This document shows positions 43,819-55,022 of a stretch of DNA of 64,000 nt, one piece after another. The notes under the pieces are model-generated. The model did not search any database. It was not told the origin of the DNA and saw only the letters and a list, made by a program, of their open reading frames with translations. The DNA lies in assembly GCF_963576675.1 (NCBI RefSeq), contig NC_088913.1, positions 85,683,001 to 85,747,000 on the forward strand. Direction: 5' to 3'. The stretch comes from Euphorbia lathyris. Its lineage: Eukaryota; Streptophyta; Magnoliopsida; Malpighiales; Euphorbiaceae. The position numbers were made by a program, and so were the translations under genes. Position 1 is the stretch's first letter. The number at the start of each line of letters is the position of its first letter.

Positions 43819-45580
43819 ATGGGTGAGAACAGCACTCGTTTCCTTCCCGGGAACCAAACAACCCAGATACTCCCTGAGGGATTATCAATCACTAGACCTC
43901 CCATATTCTTTGGGTCAAATTATACATTCTGAAAGAATAGGATGAAGAACTTTATTCAAGCCACAAACATGAGTGCATGGCTTGCAATTGTTCAAGGTCC
44001 ACATTGTTAAAAGTGAGGCTGAGTGGACAGAGGATGACCTCAAAAAACTACAAAATAATGCTTCGGCTATAAATATGCTTCACTGTGCTTTAGATGGTGC
44101 AGAATACAATAAGATTTCAGGTTGTGAGTCAGCACAGGAGATTTGGAAGAAGCTTGAAGTAACTTATGAAGGCACAAGCAAAGTTAAGGAGTCTAAAGTC
44201 AATCAGCATATGAGACTCTACGAGCTGTTTGAGATGAATGAGAATGAAGACATCTCAGAAATGAACGCAAGATTCACAAACATTATAAACGAGCTCAAAA
44301 GGCTTGGAAAGAACTTCACTGAAGAGGAACAGGTGAAGAAAATCCTGAGAAGTCTGCTTAAGAGCTGGCAAGCAAAGCAAACAGCTATAGAAGAAGCTCA
44401 AGACTTGACTACCTACAAATATGATGAGCTGATCGGATCCCTGCTGACCCATGAAATCTCTATGAAAAACTTTGAAGCTAAAGAGAAAGAAAAGTCAGAA
44501 GATAAGAAACAAAAGTCACTTGTCATGAAAGCTGACTCGACTGAAGCTGAGTCAACTGATGATGAGGAAATGGCCATGTTCACCAGAAAGATGAAGAAGC
44601 TGTTCAGGAGAAATGATAGAAACGGCAAAAGGTCATTTAGAAGAAATGACAAGTACAAAGCTGAGTCAAGTGACAAGTATAAAAAGGACAGCTCGAAGTC
44701 TGTCACATGTTTTGAGTGTCATCAAACTGGGCACATCAAGTCAAGCTGTCCCAACCTCAAGAAAGAGAAGAAGGGAAGTAAAAAGGCTATGGTAGCCACG
44801 TGGAGTGACAGTGATGAGTCAACGTCATCTGAAGCTGAGCAAAATGAAACAGCCAATATATGCTTCATGGCAGATGATGGAGCTGACCAATCTCAATCTG
44901 AGCAAGCTGACCTTTCTGATGAAACTGACCAGGAGGATCACAACAATGAGGTAACATCCCTACTTTTGCTCAGAAACGAGATGGTAAACGCCTTGAGTGA
45001 TTTATACACACTAACTAAAAAGTGTAACAAGAAAATCAAATCACTCAGCAGGCGGTGTGACGAGATTGAAGAGGTCAAGCTGAGTGACCTCCGATATCTC
45101 CTCCAGGACAACTCTGACTTACATACCAACATGCAAATCATGCATGAGTTTGTCACGGAGGTTCAAACTGAGTCAAAGAAACTTAGAAAGGATGTCACAA
45201 CGTTACAAAGCCAAGTAAAAGGTTTGAGTAAAAATAAACCCCATGCTTAGTACGCAAGTACTAGTCAGCGTAAGCAATTCACTCTATGTGAATGTTGTGG
45301 AAAAAGGGGGCACACAAAGGATGTGTGTTGGCATAACAAGCGGATTGTCCAATGTGACTTCTGCGGAAAAAAAGGGCATACCACAAAAGTATGTTGGCAT
45401 GCCCAACACAACAATGCTGACCATGCTCAGTTCAACCCTCAAGGGGTACCATTTTGTGATTTCTGTGGTAAGCCAGGCCACACCATAAAAGTATGTCGTC
45501 ACAAGTTAAAATATGATTTTGCACCTGTTTATACTAACAAGAAAGGACCCAAAAGGAATTGGGTACCTAAAAATGAATAG
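43819..45580 (+). pseudogene. Sirevirus Gag
   Basis: Starts at ATG 43819 (MGENSTRFLPGNQT). A TGA replaces a Trp codon near 43931 and a one-base shift near 44000 leads into the long open frame (43973-45250). This has the UBN2-type gag domain (AQEIWKKLEVTYEGTSKVKE, about the first 170 residues), a Lys/Asp-rich linker and a first zinc knuckle CFECHQTGHIKSSC. A coiled-coil-like segment follows. TAG at 45248-45250 interrupts the frame, which continues in phase with three more knuckles: CECCGKRGHTKDVC, CDFCGKKGHTTKVC and CDFCGKPGHTIKVC. It ends at TAG 45578-45580. Four CCHC knuckles in one Gag is a notable count. Gag packages element RNA; this copy needs repair to work. Confidence 0.85.
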
Positions 45581-45598
45581 TTTGAACTGCAGGTCAGC

Positions 45599-46492
45599 TT
45601 GACATGCGTGGAGAAGTCAAAACTATGGTACATAGACAGCGCATGCTCAAGGCACATGACAGGTGATGAAACACAGTTCATCACACTAGAGCTTAAACGA
45701 GGTGGAAGCGTAAGCTTTGGAGACAACAAGAAGGGTAAGATAGTCGGCTCAGGTACTATCGGAGGTAACCCAACCATTGAGTCTGTCTCCTTAGTTAAAG
45801 GTCTCAAATACAATCTGCTGAGTGTAGCTCAGCTCTGTAAGAGCGGCAGAAAGGTTGTATTTGATGATACTAAGTGTCAAATACTCGAGGGAAATACAAA
45901 TGAATCGATTTTAACTGCCCCTCGTTTAGAAAATGTATACATGTTGAACTTAGAAAAACAGTTTTCTAAAAACATATGCTTAGTGTCTAAAGAGGACAAC
46001 TCCTGGCTATGGCATAGAAGACTTGGGCATGTCAGCATGGACCTTCTTGCCAAATTAGCTAGAAAGAAATTAGTTGAGGGATTACCCAAATTAAAGTTTG
46101 AAAAAGATCAATTGTGTAAAGCTTGTCAGCAAGGAAAACAAACTAAAAAGTCATTTCATAGCAAAAATATTGTCTCAACCAAAAGACCATTGGAATTACT
46201 ACACTTGGATCTTTTCGGAACTATCCAGCCACTCAGCTTGGGAGGAAAGAAATTTTCCTTGGTTATTGTAGATGATTTCTCTCGGTACACTTGGATCATC
46301 TTGCTGAGTAGCAAGGATGAAACTTTTGAGATGTTTACCACATTGATTAAAAAGCTTGAAAATGACAAAGACCTTAGAGTAGCTCACATTAGAAGCGACA
46401 ATGGTGGAGAGTTCAAAAACCAACAGTTTGATGAATTTTGTGAAACCAGTGGTATTGACCACAATTTCTCCGCTCCTAGAACACCTCAATAA
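45599..46492 (+). CDS. Sirevirus protease and integrase N-terminal part
   Basis: Same phase as gag. The protease reads LWYIDSACSRHMTG, with DSA in place of the common DSG. The GAG-pre-integrase region carries WLWHRRLGHVSMDLL and CKACQQGKQTKKSF (HHCC zinc site). The integrase core shows the first Asp in LLHLDLFG and the second in HIRSDNGGEFKN. The frame stops at TAA 46490-46492, where a CAA would be expected in [16 protein letters not shown]; the catalytic Glu lies just beyond the stop. The protease matures the polyprotein and the integrase joins cDNA to the host chromosome. Confidence 0.85.
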   Translation: MTCVEKSKLWYIDSACSRHMTGDETQFITLELKRGGSVSFGDNKKGKIVGSGTIGGNPTIESVSLVKGLKYNLLSVAQLCKSGRKVVFDDTKCQILEGNTNESILTAPRLENVYMLNLEKQFSKNICLVSKEDNSWLWHRRLGHVSMDLLAKLARKKLVEGLPKLKFEKDQLCKACQQGKQTKKSFHSKNIVSTKRPLELLHLDLFGTIQPLSLGGKKFSLVIVDDFSRYTWIILLSSKDETFEMFTTLIKKLENDKDLRVAHIRSDNGGEFKNQQFDEFCETSGIDHNFSAPRTPQ

Positions 46493-46543
46493 AATGGGGT
46501 TGTTGAAAGGAAAAATAGAACTATTGTCGAAATAGCTAGGACA

Positions 46544-48712
46544 ATGTTGAGTGAAAATAGACTTCCAAAGTACTTCTGGGGTGAAGCTGTTCACACGGCA
46601 TGTTACATACTGAATAGGGCTCTAGTTAGACCTATACTTAAGAAAACTCCATATGAGCTTTGGAAAGGACGAAAGCCCAACATTGGATACTTTCGTGCCT
46701 TTGGGTGTAAATGCTTTATAATCAATACAAAAGACAACCTTGCTAAATTTGATGCTAAAGCTGACGAAGTGGTCTTTTTAGGGTACTCAACAAATAGTAA
46801 AGCATATAGAGTATTTAATAAAAGAACTCAAGTTGTAGAAGAGTCTGTACATGTTGAGTTCGATGAAACTGACCCTACAGGTAAGTCAGCTCAGCTCGAA
46901 GAAGATGAACAAAGCTCAGCTTCTGCTGATCAACCAGAAGCCTCTGTGTCATCTATACAAGGGCTGACCCAAGGTAAGCAAGAAGCTGAAATATCATTTG
47001 CTGACCAATCTATTCCTGTAGAGATTGTAGAAACACCTCTTCCAAGCGACTCAACACTACCAAAGGAAATAAAGATCCCAAGAGGACACACAGAACAGGC
47101 CATTCTTGATGCTGCCAACAACAAGTTGATGACCAGAGATCAGCTTAGAAAATACCTTAGCAATGTTGCCTTCGTCTCAATGCTTGAGCCAAAGAATTTT
47201 GCTGATGCTGAGCAAGATGAATATTGGATAAATGCCATGCAAGAAGAACTTGACCAATTCACCAGAAATGAGGTATGGGATCTAGTACCTAGACCTAGGA
47301 ATCAAAAGCCCATAGGAACCAAGTGGGTCTTTAGAAATAAAATGGATGAGCATGGAAATGTAATTAGAAACAAAGCTCGACTTGTAGCCCAAGGCTATAG
47401 TCAGCAAGAGGGTATAGACTATGGAGAAACGTTTGCATCAGTTGCTAGGCTAGAAGCTATACGTATATTGTGTGCCTATGCTAGTTTTATGAATTTTAAA
47501 CTATACCAAATGGATGTAAAAAGTGCATTTCTTAATGGTTTTATAAACGAAGAGGTATATGTTAATCAACCTCCTGGGTTTGAAGATTCAAAGTTTCCAA
47601 ACCACGTTTATAAACTCAAAAAGGCCTTGTACGGCCTAAAGCAAGCTCCAAGAGCTTGGTATGAGAGGTTGACCAATTTCCTGCTGACCAAGAACTATGT
47701 CAGGGGAAAAGCTGACACAACCTTGTTTATTAAGAAAAAGGGTAAACATACCCTACTTGCACAAATATATGTAGATGATATAATATTTGGTGCTACTGAC
47801 GAATCCTTGTGTAAAGAATTTAGCCAACAGATGCAAACTGAGTTTGAAATGTCCATGATGGGTGAACTCAACTTCTTCCTTGGACTTCAAATCAAGCAAG
47901 GTAAGAATGGCATCTTTATAAGTCAGTCTAAGTACACCAAGGAAATGTTAAAGAAATTCAGCATGGTAGATTGCAAACCAATATCAACCCCCATGGGTAC
48001 TGATACTGTCCTATGCAAGGATGAGAAGAGTAAGTCAGTTGATAGTAAACTCTATGGAGGTATGATAAGTTCCTTACTCTATCTCACAGCTAGTAGACCT
48101 GATATTCAGTACTCAGTATGCTATTGTGCTAGATATCAAGCTGACCCAAGGGAATCTCATCTAACTGCTGTGAAAAGAATTTTTAGATACTTGCAAAGCT
48201 CAGTTGATGCAGGTCTATGGTATCCAACTTCAAATGACTTCACACTCATTGGATATACTGATGCTGACTATGGACGAGATAAGCTAGAACGGAAGAGTAC
48301 TTTGGGAGGATGTCATTTCCTCGGAAGCTGTCTAGTATCTTGGTTCAGCAAGAAGCAATCATCCGTAGCCCTGTCTACAATCGAAGCTGAGTACGTGGCT
48401 GCTGGAAGCTGTGTTGCGCAAGTCCTGTGGATAAAGCAACATCTTGAGGATTATGGAGTCAAAACAAAGACAATAGAGATCAAATGTGACAACAAAAGTG
48501 CCATTGATCTATCTAAGAATCCAGTCCAACACAGCAGGATGAAGCATGTTAGCATCAGACACCACTTCATCAGAGACCATGCACTAAAAGATGAGATCAA
48601 GCTGACCTATGTGCCAACAAATGAACAACTTGCAGATATCTTCACTAAGCCCCTGGCACAAGAAAAATTCAATATACTAAGGGAAGGCATTGGTATGTCA
48701 AATCCACCCTAA
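46544..48712 (+). CDS. Sirevirus integrase C-terminus, RT and RNase H
   Basis: 722 codons open, in phase with the upstream part, so the whole pol is a single frame broken by one stop. The integrase tail ([20 protein letters not shown]) and a variable Glu/Ser-rich linker are followed by [54 protein letters not shown]. RNase H shows [35 protein letters not shown] and [16 protein letters not shown]. It ends at TAA 48710-48712 with no readthrough context linking it to the third ORF, which begins 640 bp later. All catalytic Asp residues are present. Confidence 0.9.
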   Translation: MLSENRLPKYFWGEAVHTACYILNRALVRPILKKTPYELWKGRKPNIGYFRAFGCKCFIINTKDNLAKFDAKADEVVFLGYSTNSKAYRVFNKRTQVVEESVHVEFDETDPTGKSAQLEEDEQSSASADQPEASVSSIQGLTQGKQEAEISFADQSIPVEIVETPLPSDSTLPKEIKIPRGHTEQAILDAANNKLMTRDQLRKYLSNVAFVSMLEPKNFADAEQDEYWINAMQEELDQFTRNEVWDLVPRPRNQKPIGTKWVFRNKMDEHGNVIRNKARLVAQGYSQQEGIDYGETFASVARLEAIRILCAYASFMNFKLYQMDVKSAFLNGFINEEVYVNQPPGFEDSKFPNHVYKLKKALYGLKQAPRAWYERLTNFLLTKNYVRGKADTTLFIKKKGKHTLLAQIYVDDIIFGATDESLCKEFSQQMQTEFEMSMMGELNFFLGLQIKQGKNGIFISQSKYTKEMLKKFSMVDCKPISTPMGTDTVLCKDEKSKSVDSKLYGGMISSLLYLTASRPDIQYSVCYCARYQADPRESHLTAVKRIFRYLQSSVDAGLWYPTSNDFTLIGYTDADYGRDKLERKSTLGGCHFLGSCLVSWFSKKQSSVALSTIEAEYVAAGSCVAQVLWIKQHLEDYGVKTKTIEIKCDNKSAIDLSKNPVQHSRMKHVSIRHHFIRDHALKDEIKLTYVPTNEQLADIFTKPLAQEKFNILREGIGMSNPP

Positions 48713-49353
48713 ATAAATCTATATGAAAAATTGAATGTTGAGTGATTGCCATGTTGGGTGGAAAGCTGAATGATTGTACAAATGCCATGCTGAGTAAATT
48801 AACAATAAGCATCTACTACTTACTAAATTTGAAATTTAGAAAAATCACCTTATGCTGAGTTGACATATACATTAAGTGATTATGCTAAGTAGATACAAAT
48901 GTTGAATAGATATCCTGTGCTGAGTAGATAAACATATTGAGTAATCACCTTATGCTGAGTAGATGTATATGCTGAGTGATTAACGTATGTTGAGCCATTT
49001 AGAGATAGAAAAATCCTGTTCACAAAAGCTAGGCACTCAACATCGCGAATGCTTCGAATTCTAGCAAAACCAAGTAAAAAACCCACTCGCATAAAATAAA
49101 TGCCTACACGTGTAACCACTGGCACCTTGGAAATACGCACATTAATGACAAATCCCATGCGCCGAAGATGTCATAAATGACAGTATCTTTGTCGGTTGAA
49201 TGTCCCTAGGCAAAACGACTAGTTAAATGAATAGGGCTGCCATAAATCTATATAAAAAGTGGAAGGATCCCCACTCATTACTCTTTACGCCTACGATTTT
49301 CTGAAATTGAACTCTTCTCTCTCCCTAAAACCTCAAAACCTTCATCTGTAACA
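48713..49353 (+). other. Spacer between pol and the third ORF
   Basis: Non-coding. The first 300 bp are dense in TGCTGAGT/TGTTGAGT-like words spaced irregularly (for example TTATGCTGAGTAGATG). The segment just before the ORF (49240-49353) has TATAAAAAG at about 49250 and a pyrimidine-rich stretch, so a separate promoter for the third ORF is possible. Confidence 0.5.
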
Positions 49354-52290
49354 ATGGCTTCCGACAAAAACGAAATCCCTAACCTCACCACTCAGCTCGA
49401 TCAAACATCTGGCAAACCTACTCAGGCTGACCCCGCTGGTCCCTCGAAGCAAATAGAGCGAAATATGATCAAAGTCCATAAGAAGGTCAACAATCTGGAA
49501 GTTCTGAAATGCAGATGGTTCTCTCCAGGATTCGTCACCTCTGAGAAACCGTTCTGTGATTGGATCGAGAAGAACAAGTGGACTGGTCTCTTCTCTCTCT
49601 CAGGAACAACCTACCCTAGGTTAGTACGGGAATTCTATTCGAATCTATATGTTGATGAAGATGATTCTGATTATTTGGAGACCACGGTCAAAGGTCAGAA
49701 AATCACCATAACTCCTGCCTATCTAGCCACTTTACTAGATTTACCAGACGAAGGAATATAATTTAGGACAACAAAGGAGAAGGTGCCAAAAGAAAAGCTT
49801 GAGAAGATCAAGGGGTTCTGTAAACCCAAGGATCATAAAGGTGAAATACCTAGCACCTGTATGGGGCAAGAACAGAAGATGGCACACTACATGCTGACCA
49901 ACTTTATCTTCCCCAAACTCAACTCAGCTTCATCTGCCTCTAACTTTGAGTAGTTCTTCATATGGCACATGCTGACCTACACTCCGCTCAATCTTCCCGT
50001 CTTCTTAGTTGGAGCTCTTCAACGAGGTGGTAAGAAACTCCATTTGGGCTCTCTGATCACAAAAATTCTCGAGGACAAGCAGATCGAGACGGTAAATGAA
50101 ACAAGTAGCTTGGGGAGTGAAATCACTGCAGTTCTGCTGGATGGATTGTTGTATAATCAACCCTTAAAAGGCTATGAAGAAGCTGGAGATGCTGAGGAAA
50201 ATGAAGAAGCTGAACAACTAGAAGTTGAGCTTGAAAATGAGCCTGAAAAAGAAGTGGAGGCTCATGCTGAGTCCCCTAAGACAGCTCAGCCTGAGAAGAA
50301 GAAGAAGAAGAGGAAGGCTCTTGAAACCTGCTCCAAAGACATTCATGCTGTCCCAAAGAAAGTGAGGCTGTTGTCTCAAGAAAAAGTTAAAGCTGACAAG
50401 GCTAAGGAAAAAGCTGAGTCAGCATAGAAGAGAAAGAGGCCAGAAGGGCCTGAAGATGAAGAAGAGGAAACTCCAGAATCCCCCTTGATGAAAAGGAAGA
50501 AGGTTAATACCTTAAAGACAGTTGAAGCTGATCCCTTAGATTGGGCTGTCTCTGACGGTCATGGAACTGACCTAGAAAAAGAAGCTGAGAAAGAAGCTGA
50601 GCAACAAGCTGAGAAAGAAAGGGAAGCTGAAACTCATGCTGAGGAAGAAGTTCATACTGAGCAGGAAAAACCTACAAATGTTGAGCAACCTCAGGATGAG
50701 GCTGAACAGAGAGTTGAAGAAGAAGAAAGTGTTGCTGTTGAGGATCATGCTGAGCAACTTGAGAATCCATATGTAGAAGAGGAGACAGTTGCTACTGAGT
50801 CCAGTGAAGGTATTCCAGCTGACCCTTCATCCCCAAAAGCTCCGACACGACGGAGACTCAAAAAGAAGGCACAAAAGCAAATTGATCTTATGGACGACTT
50901 TCCTGTTGAAGATATTGAGACTGACCTCTCCAAAATCCAGTTCCAGTATTTCTCGAATGATGCTGAGACTGAGTCACCTCCAGCAGATCCCGTACAAAAA
51001 CAAGCCTCTGTTACTCAGGATGAGGAACAAGCCAAAGCCCCTGAAGATCCAATCCAAGCTGCTCAAGATGGATCAAATCCTGCTTCAACTTCACCCATTC
51101 AAGTTGAGCAGGTCAACATGCGAAACCAAACTCCACCTCCAACTCAGTATGTTGACGACTCAGCTCCTGAAGTCAATTTACATTGAAGTCCAGTTACCAA
51201 TCTAGGTAATCAATCTGGCAAAGAACCAACTCCTCCACCATCACGCTCAATACCAGCCTCTGAGTCTAATGCTGCTCAATTCACGTACTTGAATACTACT
51301 GAGTCAGTACGACGTATCATTGCCTCTGCTCAGTCCTTGCTCCAAGATTTGAACCCTACTCAAGATGATGCTAATCAATCTACTCAAGCTGAGTCCTCCC
51401 ACCTATCAGGTATTACTCAGCTTCTCAATGAACTAAGAGGACTCAAGGATCTTGTCAGTATAGTAACTACAGTTCAAACTCAGCAACCAAACCAAGTCCA
51501 AATAGCAAAGCTGACCGAGTTGGTCCTCACAATGGTGAACCATATGAACTCGCTTGAAGGCAAACTTAACCAACTGTCGGAAGTCAATCCAGGGTATGCC
51601 ACTTCCACAGAACTTCAAGACTATTTTGCTAAGTTAACTGCAGAACTAACCAAATCAAGCGCACCTGGCCATACTGAGTTTGCCACCTCTGCTGAACTTC
51701 AAGAGTGCTTTACCAAGCTTAATGCGGAGCTGACCAGTATGCGTGACTTAGTATCTTCCTCCTCTCAGTGTATAATTGACCAACTGAGTGAAGCAGTCAG
51801 CCTACTCAACATCAACAAAGGACAGATGGATGTTGATCCAGTCTCCAACAGTGAACTCTTAAGCTTTTCCCAGGCGATTATGAAGGCCATGCGTATCACC
51901 AATGCTCAACGGATGTTTTATGATTCTGCCTTGCTTAAGATGTACCACCAATCCTTTGGTCAGCTCACCAGCTCACTCACCTGGCTTAGCAAATCTCATG
52001 AATGCCTGCTCAGCATGATTAGCAGTTCTCTTCGTGTTCCTCGCCATGTTCAAGATGACAGTGTTCCTATCATTGATGGCTTGCGCGAAATTACTAGGAG
52101 GCTCCAGCGTTATTCAACTCATCTCTCCTCTCATGCTCGCACCGACACATTCATTTATAAACCCGATGATGGCAAAACGGGAGAGACAAGTCAAGGAGGA
52201 ACTCAGCCTGCAGGTAATGTCTCAGGAAGTAAAGACAAAGGTAAAGGAATAGCTCAAGCTGACCACCAAGCTCAGAAGAAGAAGAAGTAG
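49354..52290 (+). pseudogene. Third ORF of the Sirevirus, about 978 codons, degenerate
   Basis: One frame from ATG 49354 (MASDKNEIPNLTTQLDQT) to TAG 52288-52290, interrupted by four stops: TAA 49759, TAG 49951, TAG 50425, TGA 51184. The N-terminal third has the domain also seen in Athila extra ORFs (YPRLVREFYSNL, then VKGQKITITPAYLATLL). The middle is very rich in Glu, Ala and Lys (EAEKEAEQQAEKEREAE) with basic patches KKKKKKRK and RKRPEG that could be nuclear localisation signals. The C-terminal third is Gln/Ser/Thr-rich with helices compatible with coiled coil and ends KKKK. I see no signal peptide or transmembrane pair, so an envelope role is not supported. Function unknown. Confidence 0.7.
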
Positions 52291-52733
52291 AAATAGATGT
52301 AGTCTAGTTAATGTTTGTTTAGAACTTGCATAGAAACTTTCACATATGTTTTTTTTGGCTTTATCTATGTCAAGTACTATTTCCTCAATCTGGTCGATAA
52401 AATTGAACAAACAAATTAAGAAGTAAAACATACTCAGTTTACATTAACACTAAAACACTTATGCAATAAACTGAGTAGCAACATATTTCTAATATTTTTG
52501 AAAACTGACTTAAATCAAATTAGCGCAAATCTTGAAAAATCTAACATTAAATTAAGTCAGTATACACAAATGTCTTAAGGATAATTCAATTAAATCTTGG
52601 AAGGTTTAGAATTAAGTTAAGACAATATGTGCAACCCTTACGTGGGAGTCATTTCAAAAATATATCAATCATGGGGTAACTTATAACTGAGTTCCATAAT
52701 TATGTATTTTGCCAGCATCAAAATCGGGGAGTT
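52291..52733 (+). other. 3' UTR and polypurine tract of the Sirevirus
   Basis: AT-rich, no gene. It ends CAAAATCGGGGAGTT directly before the 3' LTR; AATCGGGGAG is the likely polypurine tract. Confidence 0.65.
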
Positions 52734-54162
52734 TGTTGAAACACCTTTCCACAAGATTTTGATTTGACAAAATCATCCATGATTAAGAGGCAATTAAATT
52801 TAAATGCTTTGATTTAATTGTACTAATGTGTTTGTTCAATATTGAGTGCAAAAATATACATAAAGTTAAACAGGACAAAAGTCAGCATAAGCAAAGCTGA
52901 GTTGAATGGAACTCAGCATGAAAGAATAGAAGCTGAGTGGAGTAGAACTTAGCATCAGAAGCTTCCTTCAAAGTTGCCAGAACGAAGCTGACTAAATCAA
53001 AAGACTCCTTCAGAATTATACAAACAGAACAGAGCTGACTAAGAAGGAACTCAGCATGGAAGTTGAACATTCGAAGATAACGAATGAAGCTGAGCGACAG
53101 TCAGGACAACATGAAGGATCCGTTTACTAAAAGACAAAGTCTGCCAATCTTCTTCACCAATAATTGAAGCCTCGAAAATACAAAGAAGACTAATTCCAAG
53201 AATCATGGGTCAATGGATTATTGGTAAAAGACAACTGGCACAAAAAGACAAGTCTGATGCAAGAAGACAAAACCTGACGCCTGAAGAAAACAGAGGAAGG
53301 GAATGGCGGTACAGACTGAAGCTGACCAGAATCTGTCCCCCAAAAGAGCCGTTTTGGTGTTAACGGCTAAAACAATTCAAACGATCCAATCTGCAGATTT
53401 CCTTCTATAAAAGGACAATCAAGAACCTTGGATCATGGCCGTAGTATCAAAAGAAAAATACAAAGAGAGAAAATCTTCAAAGCACTCAAATACAAAAGAT
53501 CTTACACCGAATCTTCCATTCTTTATGTAAATGCTAGATTGATTGTTTTGTAATCATCTAAGGTGTTCTTTAGTTATAAAAGAACAAGTTTTTGATCAAT
53601 AGGAATATTGAGAGTGTCAAGCTGAGTACTTGGTTGTAAGTATTCAGTGGTAGAAAAATCTAAGTGCTGGGTTGTAGCACTTAGTAGGAGTTGAGTAGAC
53701 GAATAGAGGAAGGTACTCTTGCATATTCAACTGCCTTGTAATTGGTTTGTGCTCTACCGTTAAAGAGCTCAGTATTGGATTCAAAAGGCCCGGAGGACTC
53801 TAGGGACTGGACGTAGGCAGAGAGGCCGAACCAGGATAAGTGATACTGAGTAATCTCTAAACTCTCTCTTATGTTGCATGTGTTGTTTGCTTTATTTACT
53901 CTGCATATAAATTGCCTAAGCTGACCGTGAGTAAATAAGTGGTGCTGAGTTAGAAGCTGACCTCCAAGAGTGTCAATTCCTAACTTACAAGAAAATAACT
54001 TTAGTCAACATCTCACTAAAGCTGTCTTAAAACATATCTCACCAAGCTGACCAAAAACTGAGTTAACAAACTCTTAAAATAACTTCTAGTCAACATAATT
54101 AAACGCGAAAAAGTTATATTAGTTCCTAACCCTCCCTTGGAACTAATTACTAGGGACCAACA
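52734..54162 (+). repeat. 3' LTR of the Sirevirus
   Basis: 1429 bp, TGTTGAAACACC...GGGACCAACA, nearly identical to the 5' LTR; followed by the ATTTG duplication and the rest of beta2. Confidence 0.95.
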
Positions 54163-54684
54163 ATTTGGACATAGCCACAGGAGAGAAAGTTTCGTCATAA
54201 TCAATTCCTTGCTTCTGACGATATCCTTTCGCTACTAACCTAGCTTTGTAGGTGCTAACCTTTCCATCCATGTCAGTCTTCTTTTTGAAGATCCACCTGC
54301 ACCCAATGGGTTTTATCCCTTCGGGTGGATCAAGCAAAGTCCACACTTGGTTGGTGTACATGGAATCCATCTCAGAATCCATGGCTTCAAGCCATGCTTT
54401 AGAATCTGGACTGTTAAGAGCCTCTTCGTAGTTTTCGGGTTCGTCGTCTAACACGGGAACCTCATCATCATCTCCCACTAGAAAAGCATATATAATAGGG
54501 AGTTCACGAACTCTTTGTGATCTATGAAGGGGTGGCACTTGAGTCTCATCTAATGGGACTGCATCGGGTTCCTCAACCGCCTCTGTTGTTTCAGTCGGTG
54601 TTTCTTATTCTTGAACTTCATCAAGTTCAATCATGCTTCCCTTTTCTGTTTCTTCGAGAAACTCTTTCTCTAAGAAGGTTGCGT
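54163..54684 (-). pseudogene. RT N-terminus and linker of copia beta2 (part 2)
   Basis: Reads from the integrase-RT linker (broken by a stop near 54608 where beta1 reads EQETPTE) into MPPLHRSQRVRELP, TNQVWTLLDPPEGIKPIGCR and KARLVAKGYRQKQGIDYDE, intact up to the Sirevirus insertion. The copy ends abruptly at 54684: the integrase, protease, gag and 5' LTR of beta2 are missing and unrelated AT-rich DNA follows. Confidence 0.85.
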
Positions 54685-55022
54685 TATAACTTGAGTTTGT
54701 TTTAAAAGTTTCGGCTTTTTAATTCTTTATTTATTTGATGTTGGTTTTCTAGTTTATATTATATGGATATTTATCTAAGTATTGATGAAATTATCATATT
54801 ATGAAAAATGCACGTTACCTATGTTTTAAAAACAGAACCGACAATCGAACCAAATTAATAATGGATCAGGCGTCAATAGGTTCAACCGACTGATTTAGAT
54901 TAGTTGAATTGGATGATGTCATAAATAATATATATAATTAACAAGATTATATATATAATTACTATAAAACTTGAATTGGTTTAATTTATATATATATATA
55001 TATAATTATATATATTTAAAAA
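54685..55022. other. AT-rich spacer with TA microsatellite
   Basis: No gene seen. It contains a (TA)n stretch at about 54987-55013 adjoining the inverted-repeat element. Confidence 0.6.

Larger units (their letters stand above)
42326..54162 (+). mobile_element. Sirevirus-like Ty1/copia element with a third ORF
   Basis: 11.8 kb: LTRs of 1431 and 1429 bp, initiator tRNA-Met primer site, gag with multiple zinc knuckles, protease, integrase, RT, RNase H, a 640-bp gap, then a degenerate 978-codon third ORF. The target duplication ATTTG is at 42321-42325 and 54163-54167, in the RT gene of beta2. The LTRs differ at about fifteen sites by eye, giving an age similar to element G. The large gag and the third ORF place it with Sireviruses. 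Several nonsense mutations make it non-autonomous. Confidence 0.93.

Noticed and set aside
49354..52290. Retroviral-type envelope protein
   Set aside because: The position resembles env-like ORFs of Sireviruses, but no signal peptide, cleavage site or transmembrane segment is visible. I leave the function open.
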